13,109 bases of DNA from Alphaproteobacteria bacterium (lineage in GTDB: Bacteria; Pseudomonadota; Alphaproteobacteria; Rhizobiales; Aestuariivirgaceae): the NCBI GenBank assembly GCA_005884715.1, contig VAZZ01000228.1, positions 1 to 13,109 of the forward strand. The letters run 5' to 3'. This document shows positions 1-8,484 of this stretch, piece after piece. Position 1 is the stretch's first letter; each line of letters starts with the position of its first letter. The translations under genes and the position numbers were made by a program. The notes beneath the pieces are model-generated. The model searched no databases and was not told the DNA's origin. It saw only the letters and a program-made list of their open reading frames with translations.

Positions 1-2288
1 TTGTTGCCAGAGGGCCGCAAGCGCATGTCGACTTCATAGAGAACGCCTTCGGCCGTCGGCGCCGTCACGGCGGAGATCAGGCGCTGGGTCAGGCGGGTAT
101 AATATTGGCTGGGCCAAACTGGACGTTTGCCGTCCGAGGCTTCCGCCTTGTCATCATGGTCGAATATCAGGATCAGATCGAGATCCGATCCCGCCGTCAT
201 CTCGCGACCGCCCAGCTTGCCCATAGCGATGACGGCGCTGCGGCCTCCTGTCACGCGGCCATGACGCCTTATCATTTTCCGGGTCACCGCCTCATGCAGA
301 TGAGCGAGGACGACATCGGCCAGATCGGAAAAGGCGCCACCCGCATCGGCGGCACTGACGGTCTCCGACAGAACCCGCACGCCGATCCGGAAGGCCTGTT
401 CCTTGGCCACAACGCGCACCCGATCAATCGCTTCATCGAGTTCGGTCTCCGGTGGCACCGCTGCAGCAAGCAGGCCAGCGATCTCGGATGCCTTTGGCAG
501 CGAACCGAAGAAGCCCCGATCTAACACGGCATCGAGGACCTTGGGGCGATGGCTCAATTCCTGGGCGAGGCGCGGCGCGGTGCCGAGGATGGTGCCGATC
601 AGATCAAGCAGGCCCGATTTGGATTTGAGCAGCGAAAAAAGCTGGACACCGGCCGGCAGCCCGGCGAGGAACCTGTCAAAGGCGATGAAAGCCTGATCGG
701 CATCGCCGCTGCGCGCCAGCGACGTCAGAAGTGCGGGCATGATCTCGGTCAGAAGTTCGCGGGCTCTTGCGCTGCGCGTCGCCGAATAGCGGCCGAAATG
801 CCAGCTCCTGATCATCGCGGCAATCTCGCTCGCCCGCTTGAAGCCCATGCGGGTGAGGGTCTCGAGGGTTTCAGGGTCGTCCTTGCCGCCGGTGAAGACG
901 AGGCTGCCGGCATCGGTGCCGAGATCCTCGGCATCCTTGAACAGCGCCGCGTAATGGCCCTGTACCAGCTCGAAAGTGCTGCGCAATTTCGTCTCGAAGG
1001 ACGCCGCATCGGCGAAACCGGAAAACCGCGCCAAGCTTTCGAAAGGTACTTCATCTTCGGGCAAGGTCTGGGTCTGCTCGTCCGCCACCATCTGGATCCG
1101 GTGCTCGATCCTGCGCAAAAAATCATAAGATCCGGCCAGTTCGCCACAGGCTTCCGGTGAAATCCATTTCGCCTCTTCCAGCACTTTCAGCATATCGAGG
1201 GTGCGCCGGCCGCGCAGTTTGGCGTTGCGGCCGCCGGCAATAAGCTGTTGCGTCTGTACGAAGAATTCGATCTCGCGGATGCCACCGCGACCGAGCTTGA
1301 TATTGTGGCCCCTGACCGCGATCGTCCCATGTCCTTTGACGGCATGGATCTGGCGCTTGAGCGACTGGACATCGGCGATCGCGGCGAAGTCGAGATATTT
1401 GCGCCAGATATAGGGGATGAGGCGGTCGAGAAATTCTCTGCCCAGCGCCAGATCGCCGGCGACGGGGCGCGCCTTGATCATCGCGGCGCGCTCCCAGTTC
1501 TGGCCCATATTTTCGTAGTAGATCGCCGCCGCCTCGATCGATATGGCAACCTGAGTGGCGCGCGGATCGGGTCTCAGCCGCAGGTCGACGCGGAAAGTGT
1601 AACCGTCCTCCGTCACATCCTGAAGCAGCAGGACCAGCCGCTTGGTCAGGCGAACGAAGAAGGTCGAGGGGTCGACGCCGTCGGCCAGCTTTGCCGTCTG
1701 CGGATCATAGAGGACGATGAGATCGATATCGCTCGAATAGTTGAGCTCATGGGCGCCGAATTTCCCCATGCCAAGGATGGTATATCCGCAGTCCCTGCCT
1801 GGATCGCCCTCTTCCAGGGACTTGAGTTTGCCGGTCCGCACCGCATCACCGAGAAGCCAATTGAGAGCCGCGTTGAGCGCCGCCTCGGCAAATTGGGTGA
1901 GCGCCCCGGTCACCTGATCGAGCGACCAGGAACCGCCAATATCGGCGAGGGCTATGATCAAAGCGGCACGGGCGCGGCTCATGCGCAAGAGGCGGCGCAT
2001 CTCTGCTTCGTCGCGGACTTCGGCGCAGAGGCCCTGGATGACGGTGTCCAGGATCGCTTGCGGATCGGCTTCCAGGATACGCGCCGCAAACTCCGGATCG
2101 CGCAGGATCAGATCGCGCAGAAAGGGTGATCCGCCGAAGACCGCATCGAGCAGGGGCCGGTTTGCTTCGAACGGTTTCATTGCGGCGCCGCCGCCCTGCA
2201 ATTCCGTCCAGGCACGATGGACAGAATCCTGATCAACGGGGTCCGGTAGGTGTGCGGTCTGGTGAAGGGAAAGCACCGTCATGGGCAT
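1..2288 (-). CDS. glnE: Bifunctional glutamine synthetase adenylyltransferase / deadenylylase (GlnE), 3' end outside window
   Basis: GlnE attaches AMP to glutamine synthetase and removes it again under PII control, setting ammonium assimilation in the cytoplasm. About 762 codons are visible, and the frame runs off the left edge, so the C-terminal part is missing. The first nucleotidyltransferase domain shows GMGKFGAHELN followed by SSDIDLIVLYD (about residues 173-195, paired Asp of the deadenylylase site). A central RIEHRIQMVADEQTQTLP motif follows. The second domain shows AMGKLGGREMT and GSDLDLILIFD near residue 690, and the frame leaves the window in EVDMRLRPSGN, a GlnE hallmark. The start is ATG at 2288 (MPMTVLSL); ATG at 2282 is an alternative, and neither has a clear Shine-Dalgarno. 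The gene follows cysG by 57 bases in the same frame, with no terminator seen between them, so cotranscription is possible. Identity is secure; the start is uncertain. Confidence 0.95.
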   Translation of the reverse strand, partial: MPMTVLSLHQTAHLPDPVDQDSVHRAWTELQGGGAAMKPFEANRPLLDAVFGGSPFLRDLILRDPEFAARILEADPQAILDTVIQGLCAEVRDEAEMRRLLRMSRARAALIIALADIGGSWSLDQVTGALTQFAEAALNAALNWLLGDAVRTGKLKSLEEGDPGRDCGYTILGMGKFGAHELNYSSDIDLIVLYDPQTAKLADGVDPSTFFVRLTKRLVLLLQDVTEDGYTFRVDLRLRPDPRATQVAISIEAAAIYYENMGQNWERAAMIKARPVAGDLALGREFLDRLIPYIWRKYLDFAAIADVQSLKRQIHAVKGHGTIAVRGHNIKLGRGGIREIEFFVQTQQLIAGGRNAKLRGRRTLDMLKVLEEAKWISPEACGELAGSYDFLRRIEHRIQMVADEQTQTLPEDEVPFESLARFSGFADAASFETKLRSTFELVQGHYAALFKDAEDLGTDAGSLVFTGGKDDPETLETLTRMGFKRASEIAAMIRSWHFGRYSATRSARARELLTEIMPALLTSLARSGDADQAFIAFDRFLAGLPAGVQLFSLLKSKSGLLDLIGTILGTAPRLAQELSHRPKVLDAVLDRGFFGSLPKASEIAGLLAAAVPPETELDEAIDRVRVVAKEQAFRIGVRVLSETVSAADAGGAFSDLADVVLAHLHEAVTRKMIRRHGRVTGGRSAVIAMGKLGGREMTAGSDLDLILIFDHDDKAEASDGKRPVWPSQYYTRLTQRLISAVTAPTAEGVLYEVDMRLRPSGN

Positions 2289-2345
2289 GATGTTAATGCG
2301 CCACGCCAGCCGAGGGAATCGGAAATCTCTTGGTCTAGCGGTTAT

Positions 2346-3242
2346 TTACCCGCGAATGATGACCACATTCCCGGCGCTCTGTAAGTTCGGTTCACAACCG
2401 GCAAGATTGATCCTCCGCGCCTCCCGCCGGGCGAAATCGAGAATGCCCGCAGGACAGCAATCGCCCACATGAATGACATCCGCCACCTGCAGCGCCCTGA
2501 TCTCGCGAAGCGTCAGATCCTCAGGCGTCGGCGCCGTGATGACCGTCATCCGCTCCGGCGCGCCGCCATGCGATTTAGAGGACATCGCCCGGGCGACAAA
2601 ACTCTCCCAGAATCTCCGACGCTCGCAGGCCGTAGCTATGCGCTGGCTCACGACGCGCCTCAGACGCCCGGCAATGCGGACCCATCGGGCAAGGTTGGGC
2701 GGAAGGATACTCTCGATCCGCGATCTTATCTCCTGGGCGAGGACGGGTACCGAGCCCGAAGTCGAAATCCCGATCACCAGGGGAGAACGATTGACGATGG
2801 CGCCGAACTGAAACCCGCAGAAATCAGGCTGGTCGATGACATTGAGGGGGATGCCAGCGGTAGCAGCGGCGCTCGATATTTCGAGAGCTTCGGCTCTCGT
2901 CGCCGCATCGGCGACAATGAGGGCAGCACCAGAAAAAGCATCGGCGCTCCATCTCATGGGAATGAGCCGTACCGACCCCGCGAGCCCGCCGTTCGAGGCG
3001 AGGTTGAGCATCTCTCCGCCTGGCCTTTCCGCGTAGATATCGACATGCGCGCCGGCAGCCGCCAGCAGTTCGGCTTTCCATGAAGCGGCAACACTTCCCC
3101 CGATCAGGACGGCGCGGCGACCCTTAAGGTCGAAGAAGACCGGCAGTACCGAGAGTGCTTCGATGCGGCGTGTCGCCGTCCTGAAGGGCAGACGCGGTAA
3201 GGGATCAGTGCCGCGATTTGATTGATGCCCACTGAAAAGCAC
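2346..3242 (-). CDS. cysG: Siroheme synthase, precorrin-2 dehydrogenase / ferrochelatase part, with truncated methyltransferase-like tail and doubtful start
   Basis: The CysG N-terminal (Met8-like) module oxidises precorrin-2 with NAD and inserts iron to make siroheme, the cofactor of NirB. Recognisable homology begins at LPVFFDLKGRRAVLIGGS (about residue 33) and runs through the NAD-binding region, NVIDQPDFCGFQFGAIVNRSPL and ISTSGSVPVLAQEIRSRIE, to about residue 225. The last 67 residues (from MTVITAPTPEDLTLREI) resemble only the start of the SUMT methyltransferase domain: LTLREIRALQVADVI and ILDFARREARRI match, but the glycine-rich SAM-binding start is degenerate and the rest of the domain (roughly 200 residues) is absent. 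The only standard upstream start in frame is GTG at 3242, which lies 139 bases inside nasA and has no clear ribosome-binding site. A real start may have been lost. Methylation of uroporphyrinogen III would need a separate SUMT enzyme. The dehydrogenase assignment is firm; whether the gene works is uncertain. Confidence 0.8.
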   Translation of the reverse strand: MLFSGHQSNRGTDPLPRLPFRTATRRIEALSVLPVFFDLKGRRAVLIGGSVAASWKAELLAAAGAHVDIYAERPGGEMLNLASNGGLAGSVRLIPMRWSADAFSGAALIVADAATRAEALEISSAAATAGIPLNVIDQPDFCGFQFGAIVNRSPLVIGISTSGSVPVLAQEIRSRIESILPPNLARWVRIAGRLRRVVSQRIATACERRRFWESFVARAMSSKSHGGAPERMTVITAPTPEDLTLREIRALQVADVIHVGDCCPAGILDFARREARRINLAGCEPNLQSAGNVVIIRG

Positions 3243-5716
3243 GAGCAGATGATCGCGCCGTGGTCGGGCCGGTCGTGGCCTCCGCGCCCGGCAAGGAGGC
3301 GCAGGCGGTTTTCTGCCTCAGTCGCGCCCGCGAGCTGAGCTGCAAGCCAGTTGCGCGATACACCGACCGGCTGTCTCGAAAAGAACATCGCGGCTTCCAG
3401 CCGGTCGCCATCGAAGAGCGCAAAACGATGCTCGCCCGAGCCACGGTCGTGATAAGCGAGCATTTCACCGCGGACGGGAAAGATCGCCCCAAGAAGCTCA
3501 TCGAAGGCGGAGGGCTCGTCCAATCCGGCGCATTCCAGGCGATAACCGCTTTCAGCCGGCGCCAGTGACCAATAATCCAGGCCGGCACATCGCGGCTTAA
3601 TGCGACTGACGGCAAAACCATACCAGGCAAAGGCAACAGGCTTTAATGCGACGGGCGACCATTTGAGTTCCGGCTGACCGCTGTGCGGATCGGTATTGCC
3701 GGCGACGAGCCGATTGACCACCGCATTGGCTGAGAACTGTCGCGTCCAGTGCATCGGGACGAATATGGTTCCGCGCTGCTGGCGCGGACTGATCAATACC
3801 CGCGCAACGATCTCTACCGTCCCGTTCGATACCATCACCAGCGATGCAGATCTGAGGCCAAGCACAATGGCGTCATCCGGATGGAGCTCGGCAAAAGGCT
3901 CGGCGATATGCTGCATGAGACGCGCCGTCTTGGCGGTTCGCGTCATCGTATGCCATTGATCGCGAATGCGTCCGGTGTTGAGAACATAAGGACGCTGTTC
4001 GGCCGTTGCCGAGGCGGGAGCACGGAAAGCTGTCGGCACAAAGCGCGCGCGGCCATCAGCGGTGTAGAAGCCGCCATCGCCGAAAAAGCGTTTTTCCGGC
4101 CCATCGTCTCTTCCCCATTGAAACGGCGCAAGGGCCTCATACCGGGCATCCGTCATCGGACCGGCCGATGCCAGATCGAGATCGCGAGTTCCCTGGTTCC
4201 CGAGCGAGGTCAGTTCCGCGTGCTCGCCGAAAATCCCGGCTGGCGATGCATAGTCGAAGCCGCCAAAGCCCATTCGCTTTGCTACTTCGCAGATGATCCA
4301 CCAATCGGGGCGCGCCTCGCCGGGCGGGCTGAGGAAGCTGCGCTGGCGCGAAATGCGGCGCTCGGAATTGGTCACCGTTCCGTCCTTCTCTCCCCAAGCG
4401 AGAGCCGGCAGGAACACATGGGCATAGCGAGCGGTGTCGGTCTCTTTTGTCACGTCCGAGACGGCGACGAAGGGACAGGCCCGCAAGGCATCCCGAATGA
4501 GATCGGCATCAGGCATGCTCACAGCCGGATTCGTGGCCATGATCCACAGAGCTTTGATGCCGCCGTCGCGAACGGCCTGAAAAAGATCGACCGCCTTGCG
4601 GCCGGGCTTCGCAGCGATGGCGGGCGACGACCAGAAATCCTGCACAAGTGCGCGGTGCCGCGGTTCGGCGATGTCCATATGGGCGGCAAGCGCATTGGCG
4701 AGACCGCCCACTTCACGCCCGCCCATCGCATTGGGCTGGCCGGTCAATGAAAACGGCCCCATGCCCGGTTTGCCGATGCGGCCGGTCAACAAGTGGCAAT
4801 TGATGATCGCATTCACCTTGTCGGTGCCGCTCGATGACTGATTGACGCCCTGCGAGAAAGCGGTGACGGACTTCTCCTTGTCGGCAAACAGCGCGAAGAA
4901 ATCTTCGATCCCGTCCAGTGGCAGGCCAGTCGTCTCGACGAGATTGTCCAAATTCCCGCAAGCCGTAAGAGCGTCCGTGAGTCCGGATGTATGCCGGATA
5001 ACGAAATTCGTATCCGCTTTGCCGTTGATAAAGAGATACTGCAGCAGACCGTTGAACAGCGCCACATCGCTGCCGGGCTTCAATGCGAGATGAAGGTCGG
5101 CTGCTTCCGCCGTTGCAGTGCGGCGCGGATCGATGACGACGATCTGAGTGCCGTGCCTCTCACGCGCGGCGATCAGGCGCTGGAAGAGAACCGGATGGCA
5201 CCAGGCGAGGTTGGATCCGACCAGAATGACGAGATCGGCCAGTTCGAAATCCTCGTAGACACCAGGCACCGTGTCGGAGCCGAAGGCGCGAATATGACCG
5301 GCAACGGCCGACGCCATGCACAGGCGCGAATTGGTGTCGATATTGGCCGCACCGATATAGCCCTTCATCAGCTTGTTGGCGACATAGTAGTCTTCAGTGA
5401 GGAGCTGGCCTGAGACATAGAAGGCGACACTGTCGGGCCCAAAGGCGCTGATCGTCTCAGAGAACTTCCGGGCGACGAGCCCGAGCGCTTCATTCCAGCC
5501 TGCGCGTCGCTCCCCGATGAGAGGATGGAGCTGGCGATCGCCAAGAGAAAGCGTTTCGCCAAGGGCCGCTCCCTTCGAGCACAATCGGCCGAAATTAGCC
5601 GGATGATCGGGATCACCGGTGATTTCAACCGATCCATCTGGCTTGGGTGTCGCGATGATGCCGCAACCGACGCCGCAATAGGGGCATGCGGTCTTGTGCA
5701 ACATCTGAGGCATCAT
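3104..5716 (-). CDS. nasA: Assimilatory nitrate reductase, catalytic molybdenum subunit, with aberrant C-terminus
   Basis: NasA reduces nitrate to nitrite in the cytoplasm using a bis-MGD molybdenum cofactor. The N-terminus carries the 4Fe-4S set C11-x2-C14-x3-C18-x27-C46, with K48 beside it. TNSRLCMASA around C133 fits the Mo-ligand cysteine. Further family signatures are VTNSERRISRQRSFLSPPGEA, TGRIRDQWHTMTRT and DPHSGQPELKW. A BFD-type 2Fe-2S domain starts at about residue 824 with CSCFSVGINQIAAL. The expected continuation ending in a C-x2-C pair is missing; instead the frame runs about 33 unrelated residues through the beginning of cysG. Related proteins with this domain are somewhat longer, as I remember them. 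ATG at 5716 overlaps the nirD stop by four bases (ATGA); ATG codons at 5713 and 5704 are alternatives. No separate NasC-type electron-transfer gene is present. Identity is certain, and the damaged tail is visible in the sequence. Confidence 0.95.
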   Translation of the reverse strand: MMPQMLHKTACPYCGVGCGIIATPKPDGSVEITGDPDHPANFGRLCSKGAALGETLSLGDRQLHPLIGERRAGWNEALGLVARKFSETISAFGPDSVAFYVSGQLLTEDYYVANKLMKGYIGAANIDTNSRLCMASAVAGHIRAFGSDTVPGVYEDFELADLVILVGSNLAWCHPVLFQRLIAARERHGTQIVVIDPRRTATAEAADLHLALKPGSDVALFNGLLQYLFINGKADTNFVIRHTSGLTDALTACGNLDNLVETTGLPLDGIEDFFALFADKEKSVTAFSQGVNQSSSGTDKVNAIINCHLLTGRIGKPGMGPFSLTGQPNAMGGREVGGLANALAAHMDIAEPRHRALVQDFWSSPAIAAKPGRKAVDLFQAVRDGGIKALWIMATNPAVSMPDADLIRDALRACPFVAVSDVTKETDTARYAHVFLPALAWGEKDGTVTNSERRISRQRSFLSPPGEARPDWWIICEVAKRMGFGGFDYASPAGIFGEHAELTSLGNQGTRDLDLASAGPMTDARYEALAPFQWGRDDGPEKRFFGDGGFYTADGRARFVPTAFRAPASATAEQRPYVLNTGRIRDQWHTMTRTAKTARLMQHIAEPFAELHPDDAIVLGLRSASLVMVSNGTVEIVARVLISPRQQRGTIFVPMHWTRQFSANAVVNRLVAGNTDPHSGQPELKWSPVALKPVAFAWYGFAVSRIKPRCAGLDYWSLAPAESGYRLECAGLDEPSAFDELLGAIFPVRGEMLAYHDRGSGEHRFALFDGDRLEAAMFFSRQPVGVSRNWLAAQLAGATEAENRLRLLAGRGGHDRPDHGAIICSCFSVGINQIAALIPYRVCPSGRRHAASKHSRYCRSSSTLRVAAPS

Positions 5717-6060
5717 TTGCCGGGTCCCGCGGCAATCACGTTGGCTGAAAGATGGATGCGGCCATCGTCCACCTTGAGCGGCAACTTGCGGACGCAGCCG
5801 GCATCGGCGCCCTGCGCATTGCCCGTCTCAAGGCTGATCACCCAGTTATGCAGCGGACAGGTTACCGCATGACCATGAATGATGCCCTGCGACAGCGGTC
5901 CGCCCCGGTGTGGACAGCGATCCCAGAGCGCAAAGAGCACGCCATCCGCCGCCTTGAACACGGCGATGTTGCCCTGGCCGGTGGCTACAATGCGGGCACC
6001 CCGTGCCGGCACTTCGTCCACGCAGCCGACATCCAACCATTCGCCGAACATCGCGTTCAT
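5713..6060 (-). CDS. nirD: Nitrite reductase small subunit, Rieske-type (NirD)
   Basis: NirD is the small partner of NirB in the cytoplasmic NAD(P)H nitrite reductase that makes ammonium from nitrite. The 115-residue protein has the normal family length. It keeps a full Rieske ligand set, C49-P-H51 (in RCPHRGGPLSQG) and C68-P-L-H71 (in CPLHNW), so a 2Fe-2S cluster is likely. Its start overlaps the nirB stop in an ATGA, and its stop overlaps the nasA start in another ATGA, so translation is probably coupled through nirB-nirD-nasA. No defect is seen. Confidence 0.95.
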   Translation of the reverse strand: MNAMFGEWLDVGCVDEVPARGARIVATGQGNIAVFKAADGVLFALWDRCPHRGGPLSQGIIHGHAVTCPLHNWVISLETGNAQGADAGCVRKLPLKVDDGRIHLSANVIAAGPGK

Positions 6061-8471
6061 TCGGCGGCTTCCGCAAATCTGACCTCGGCGATCGGCCTGA
6101 ATTCATGCAGGTCATGCCCCCTGGCGCGTTCCGCCCAGGGATCGCGCTGGGCGAATGTCTGGCTGAAGGCAAAGCGCTCGAACAGGGCCCGGCGCCTGAC
6201 GGCATCCTCGCAGATATGAGCCTTGATAGATGGGATGCCGACACGCTTCGCCCATTTATAGATGCGTTCGAGATAGCGTCCCTGCTCGCGATAGAGCTGG
6301 ACCAGCGCCACAATGACTTCGAGCGCTTCATCCTCGGTTTTGACATGGGTGAGGACTTCCGTACCCTTGATGTCGAGACCGGCGGCGCCGGCAAAGTGAA
6401 TCTCGTAGCCCGAATCGACACAGATGACGCCGACATCCTTGCAGGTTGCCTCGGCGCAATTGCGCGGACAGCCCGAGACCGCCATCTTCACCTTGGCGGG
6501 CGTCCATGAGCCCCACATGAATTTCTCGACACGAATGCCGAGACCGGTCGAATCCTGCGTGCCGAACCGGCACCAGTCGTTGCCGACGCATGTCTTCACC
6601 GTGCGCAGCGCCTTGCCGTAAGCGTGGCCCGAGACGAGACCGGCTTCACCCAGATCCGCCCAGACCGCCGGCAGATCCCGCTTTTTCACGCCGAGGAGAT
6701 CGATACGCTGGCCGCCCGTCACTTTGACCGCCGGAATGGCGAATTTGTCCACGACATCGGCGAGGGCGCGCAATTCCTTGGCATTCGTCACACCACCCCA
6801 CATCCGCGGCACGACGGAATAAGTCCCGTCCTTCTGAATGTTGGCGTGAACACGCTCATTGATGAAGCGCGATTGGCTGTCATCGACATGCTCGCCAGGC
6901 CAGGTCGCCAGCAGATAGTAATTGAGAGCCGGCCGGCATTTGGCGCAGCCGCAGGAGGTCTTCCATTCGAGCTCTTGCATCACCTCGGGGATCGATTTGA
7001 GCTCCTTGGCGACAATCAGCCGGCGTATCTCGTCATGGCCCAGATCGGTGCATGGACATATCGGCTGGATGGCGTTCGGCTTGTAGGCGTCGCCGATCGT
7101 CAGAACCAGCAGCTTTTCGACCAGTCCGGTGCAGGAACCGCAGGAGGACGATGCCTTGGTGTGGGCCCGCACGTCCTCGAGAGTGCCGAGTCGTTTCTCG
7201 CCGATGGCCGAAACGATCTTGTCCTTGCATATGCCGTTGCAGCCGCAAATCTCCACATCATCCGGCAAGGCTGCAACGGCCGCCATAGGGTCCAGGGAGG
7301 TGACTCCCGCATAGGATTGGCCGAAGATCAAAGTGTCACGCAAGCCCGCTATATCCTCGCCTTTTTTGAGGAGATCGAAGAACCAGGGACCGTCGGCCGT
7401 GTCGCCATACATCACAGCGCCGATGATCCGGTTTTCCTTAAGGACGAGCCGGCGATAGACGCCGCGGGCGGCGTCCCTGAGCACGATCTCCTCGCGATCC
7501 TTGGCTTCGGCAATGAGCTTGGTCGAAGTGACCGATCCGGCATAGGAGGCCTGCGCATCACCGGCGAGATGAAGAGCCGCCGCCTTCGCCATCTCATAAA
7601 GCGGCGCCACCAGGCCATAGCAGGTGCCGCGATGCTCCACGCATTCGCCCAGCGCCTGGATGTCGGGATCGCTGCTCACCAGGCGATCATCGACCAGAAT
7701 GCCGCGATTAACCTCGATGCCGGCACTCTTGGCGAGCGCCGTGCTTGGCCTGATACCAACGGCCATCACCACAATATCGGCTGGCAGTTCGCTTCCCTCG
7801 TCGAGGCTGACGGCATGGACCCTTCCCACGCCCAGGATGGCATGTGTATTGGCCCGGGTAATGACCCTGATGCCGCGTTCCTCTACGGCTTTCTGCAAAA
7901 GGTGACCCGCTGCCGGATCGAGTTGCCGTTCCATCAAAGTCGGCATGAGATGCAAGACGGTCACATTCATGCCGCGCATCCTGAGCCCCGCGGCTGCTTC
8001 AAGGCCGAGCAATCCGCCGCCAATGACGACCGCATTGCCGCCGGTCCGCGCCACGGCCAGCATCCGATCCACATCGTCGATGTCACGATAGGTGAGAACG
8101 CCAGGCAAATCATGCCCGGGCACGGGAATGACGATCGGAGTCGAACCGGTCGCTATCACCAGCCGGTCATAGGCTGTGCACATGCCGTCCTCGGCGCGAA
8201 CGGTCTTCAGGGTCCGATCGATCGCGACAATCTTTTTGCCGCGATGAAGCGTTACGCCATGGCGTTCATACCAGGCATCGTCATGCGTGATAATGTCCTT
8301 ATAGGTCTTTTCGCCAGACAGGACCGGCGAAAGCATGATGCGGTTGTAGTTGACGCGCGGTTCGGCGTTGAAGATCGTGACCTCATAGGCCGAGGGTGCC
8401 GCTTCGAAGAGATGTTCGAGCATGCGGCCGGGCGCCATGCCATTGCCGATGATCACGAGTTTGTGGGTCAT
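6057..8471 (-). CDS. nirB: Assimilatory nitrite reductase large subunit, siroheme protein (NirB)
   Basis: NirB moves electrons from NAD(P)H through FAD and Fe-S centres to siroheme and reduces nitrite to ammonium by six electrons. The 804 residues are ordered as follows. An FAD site begins at IIGNGMAPGRML (7-18), and the NAD(P)H site is VVIGGGLLGLEAAAGL (148-163). A BFD cluster has C409, C411, C444 and C447; a second has C472, C474, C507/C509 and C512. The sulphite/nitrite reductase half carries C628-x5-C634 and SGCPRNCAE (C668-x3-C672), the siroheme/4Fe-4S ligands. ATG at 8471 is preferred over GTG at 8486 because GAGGA, overlapping the nrtD stop, lies 8 bases upstream. Around residue 320, TSTKL runs straight into IAEAKDREEIV, without the block of about a dozen residues (of the form KVxGxDxFSxGD) that usually stands there. 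Identity is certain; full activity is unproven. Confidence 0.95.
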   Translation of the reverse strand: MTHKLVIIGNGMAPGRMLEHLFEAAPSAYEVTIFNAEPRVNYNRIMLSPVLSGEKTYKDIITHDDAWYERHGVTLHRGKKIVAIDRTLKTVRAEDGMCTAYDRLVIATGSTPIVIPVPGHDLPGVLTYRDIDDVDRMLAVARTGGNAVVIGGGLLGLEAAAGLRMRGMNVTVLHLMPTLMERQLDPAAGHLLQKAVEERGIRVITRANTHAILGVGRVHAVSLDEGSELPADIVVMAVGIRPSTALAKSAGIEVNRGILVDDRLVSSDPDIQALGECVEHRGTCYGLVAPLYEMAKAAALHLAGDAQASYAGSVTSTKLIAEAKDREEIVLRDAARGVYRRLVLKENRIIGAVMYGDTADGPWFFDLLKKGEDIAGLRDTLIFGQSYAGVTSLDPMAAVAALPDDVEICGCNGICKDKIVSAIGEKRLGTLEDVRAHTKASSSCGSCTGLVEKLLVLTIGDAYKPNAIQPICPCTDLGHDEIRRLIVAKELKSIPEVMQELEWKTSCGCAKCRPALNYYLLATWPGEHVDDSQSRFINERVHANIQKDGTYSVVPRMWGGVTNAKELRALADVVDKFAIPAVKVTGGQRIDLLGVKKRDLPAVWADLGEAGLVSGHAYGKALRTVKTCVGNDWCRFGTQDSTGLGIRVEKFMWGSWTPAKVKMAVSGCPRNCAEATCKDVGVICVDSGYEIHFAGAAGLDIKGTEVLTHVKTEDEALEVIVALVQLYREQGRYLERIYKWAKRVGIPSIKAHICEDAVRRRALFERFAFSQTFAQRDPWAERARGHDLHEFRPIAEVRFAEAAE

Positions 8472-8479
8472 TGCGGTTT

Positions 8480-8484
8480 TCCTC
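8480..8484 (-). promoter_or_regulatory. Ribosome-binding site of nirB, overlapping the nrtD stop codon
   Basis: GAGGA stands 8 bases before ATG 8471 and shares bases with the TGA that ends nrtD. This fixes the nirB start at 8471 and suggests that ribosomes finishing nrtD help start nirB. Confidence 0.7.

Noticed and set aside
1248..2129. 293-codon open frame on the plus strand opposite glnE
   Set aside because: It is an antisense shadow; the minus strand reads as GlnE with its hallmark motifs throughout.
2289..2345. Promoter or terminator between cysG and glnE
   Set aside because: Only a four-pair CCGA/TCGG hairpin without a T-run is present, and no clear -35/-10 or -24/-12 pair.
3749..4750. 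333-codon open frame on the plus strand opposite nasA
   Set aside because: It lies wholly inside well-matched nasA and has no family motif.
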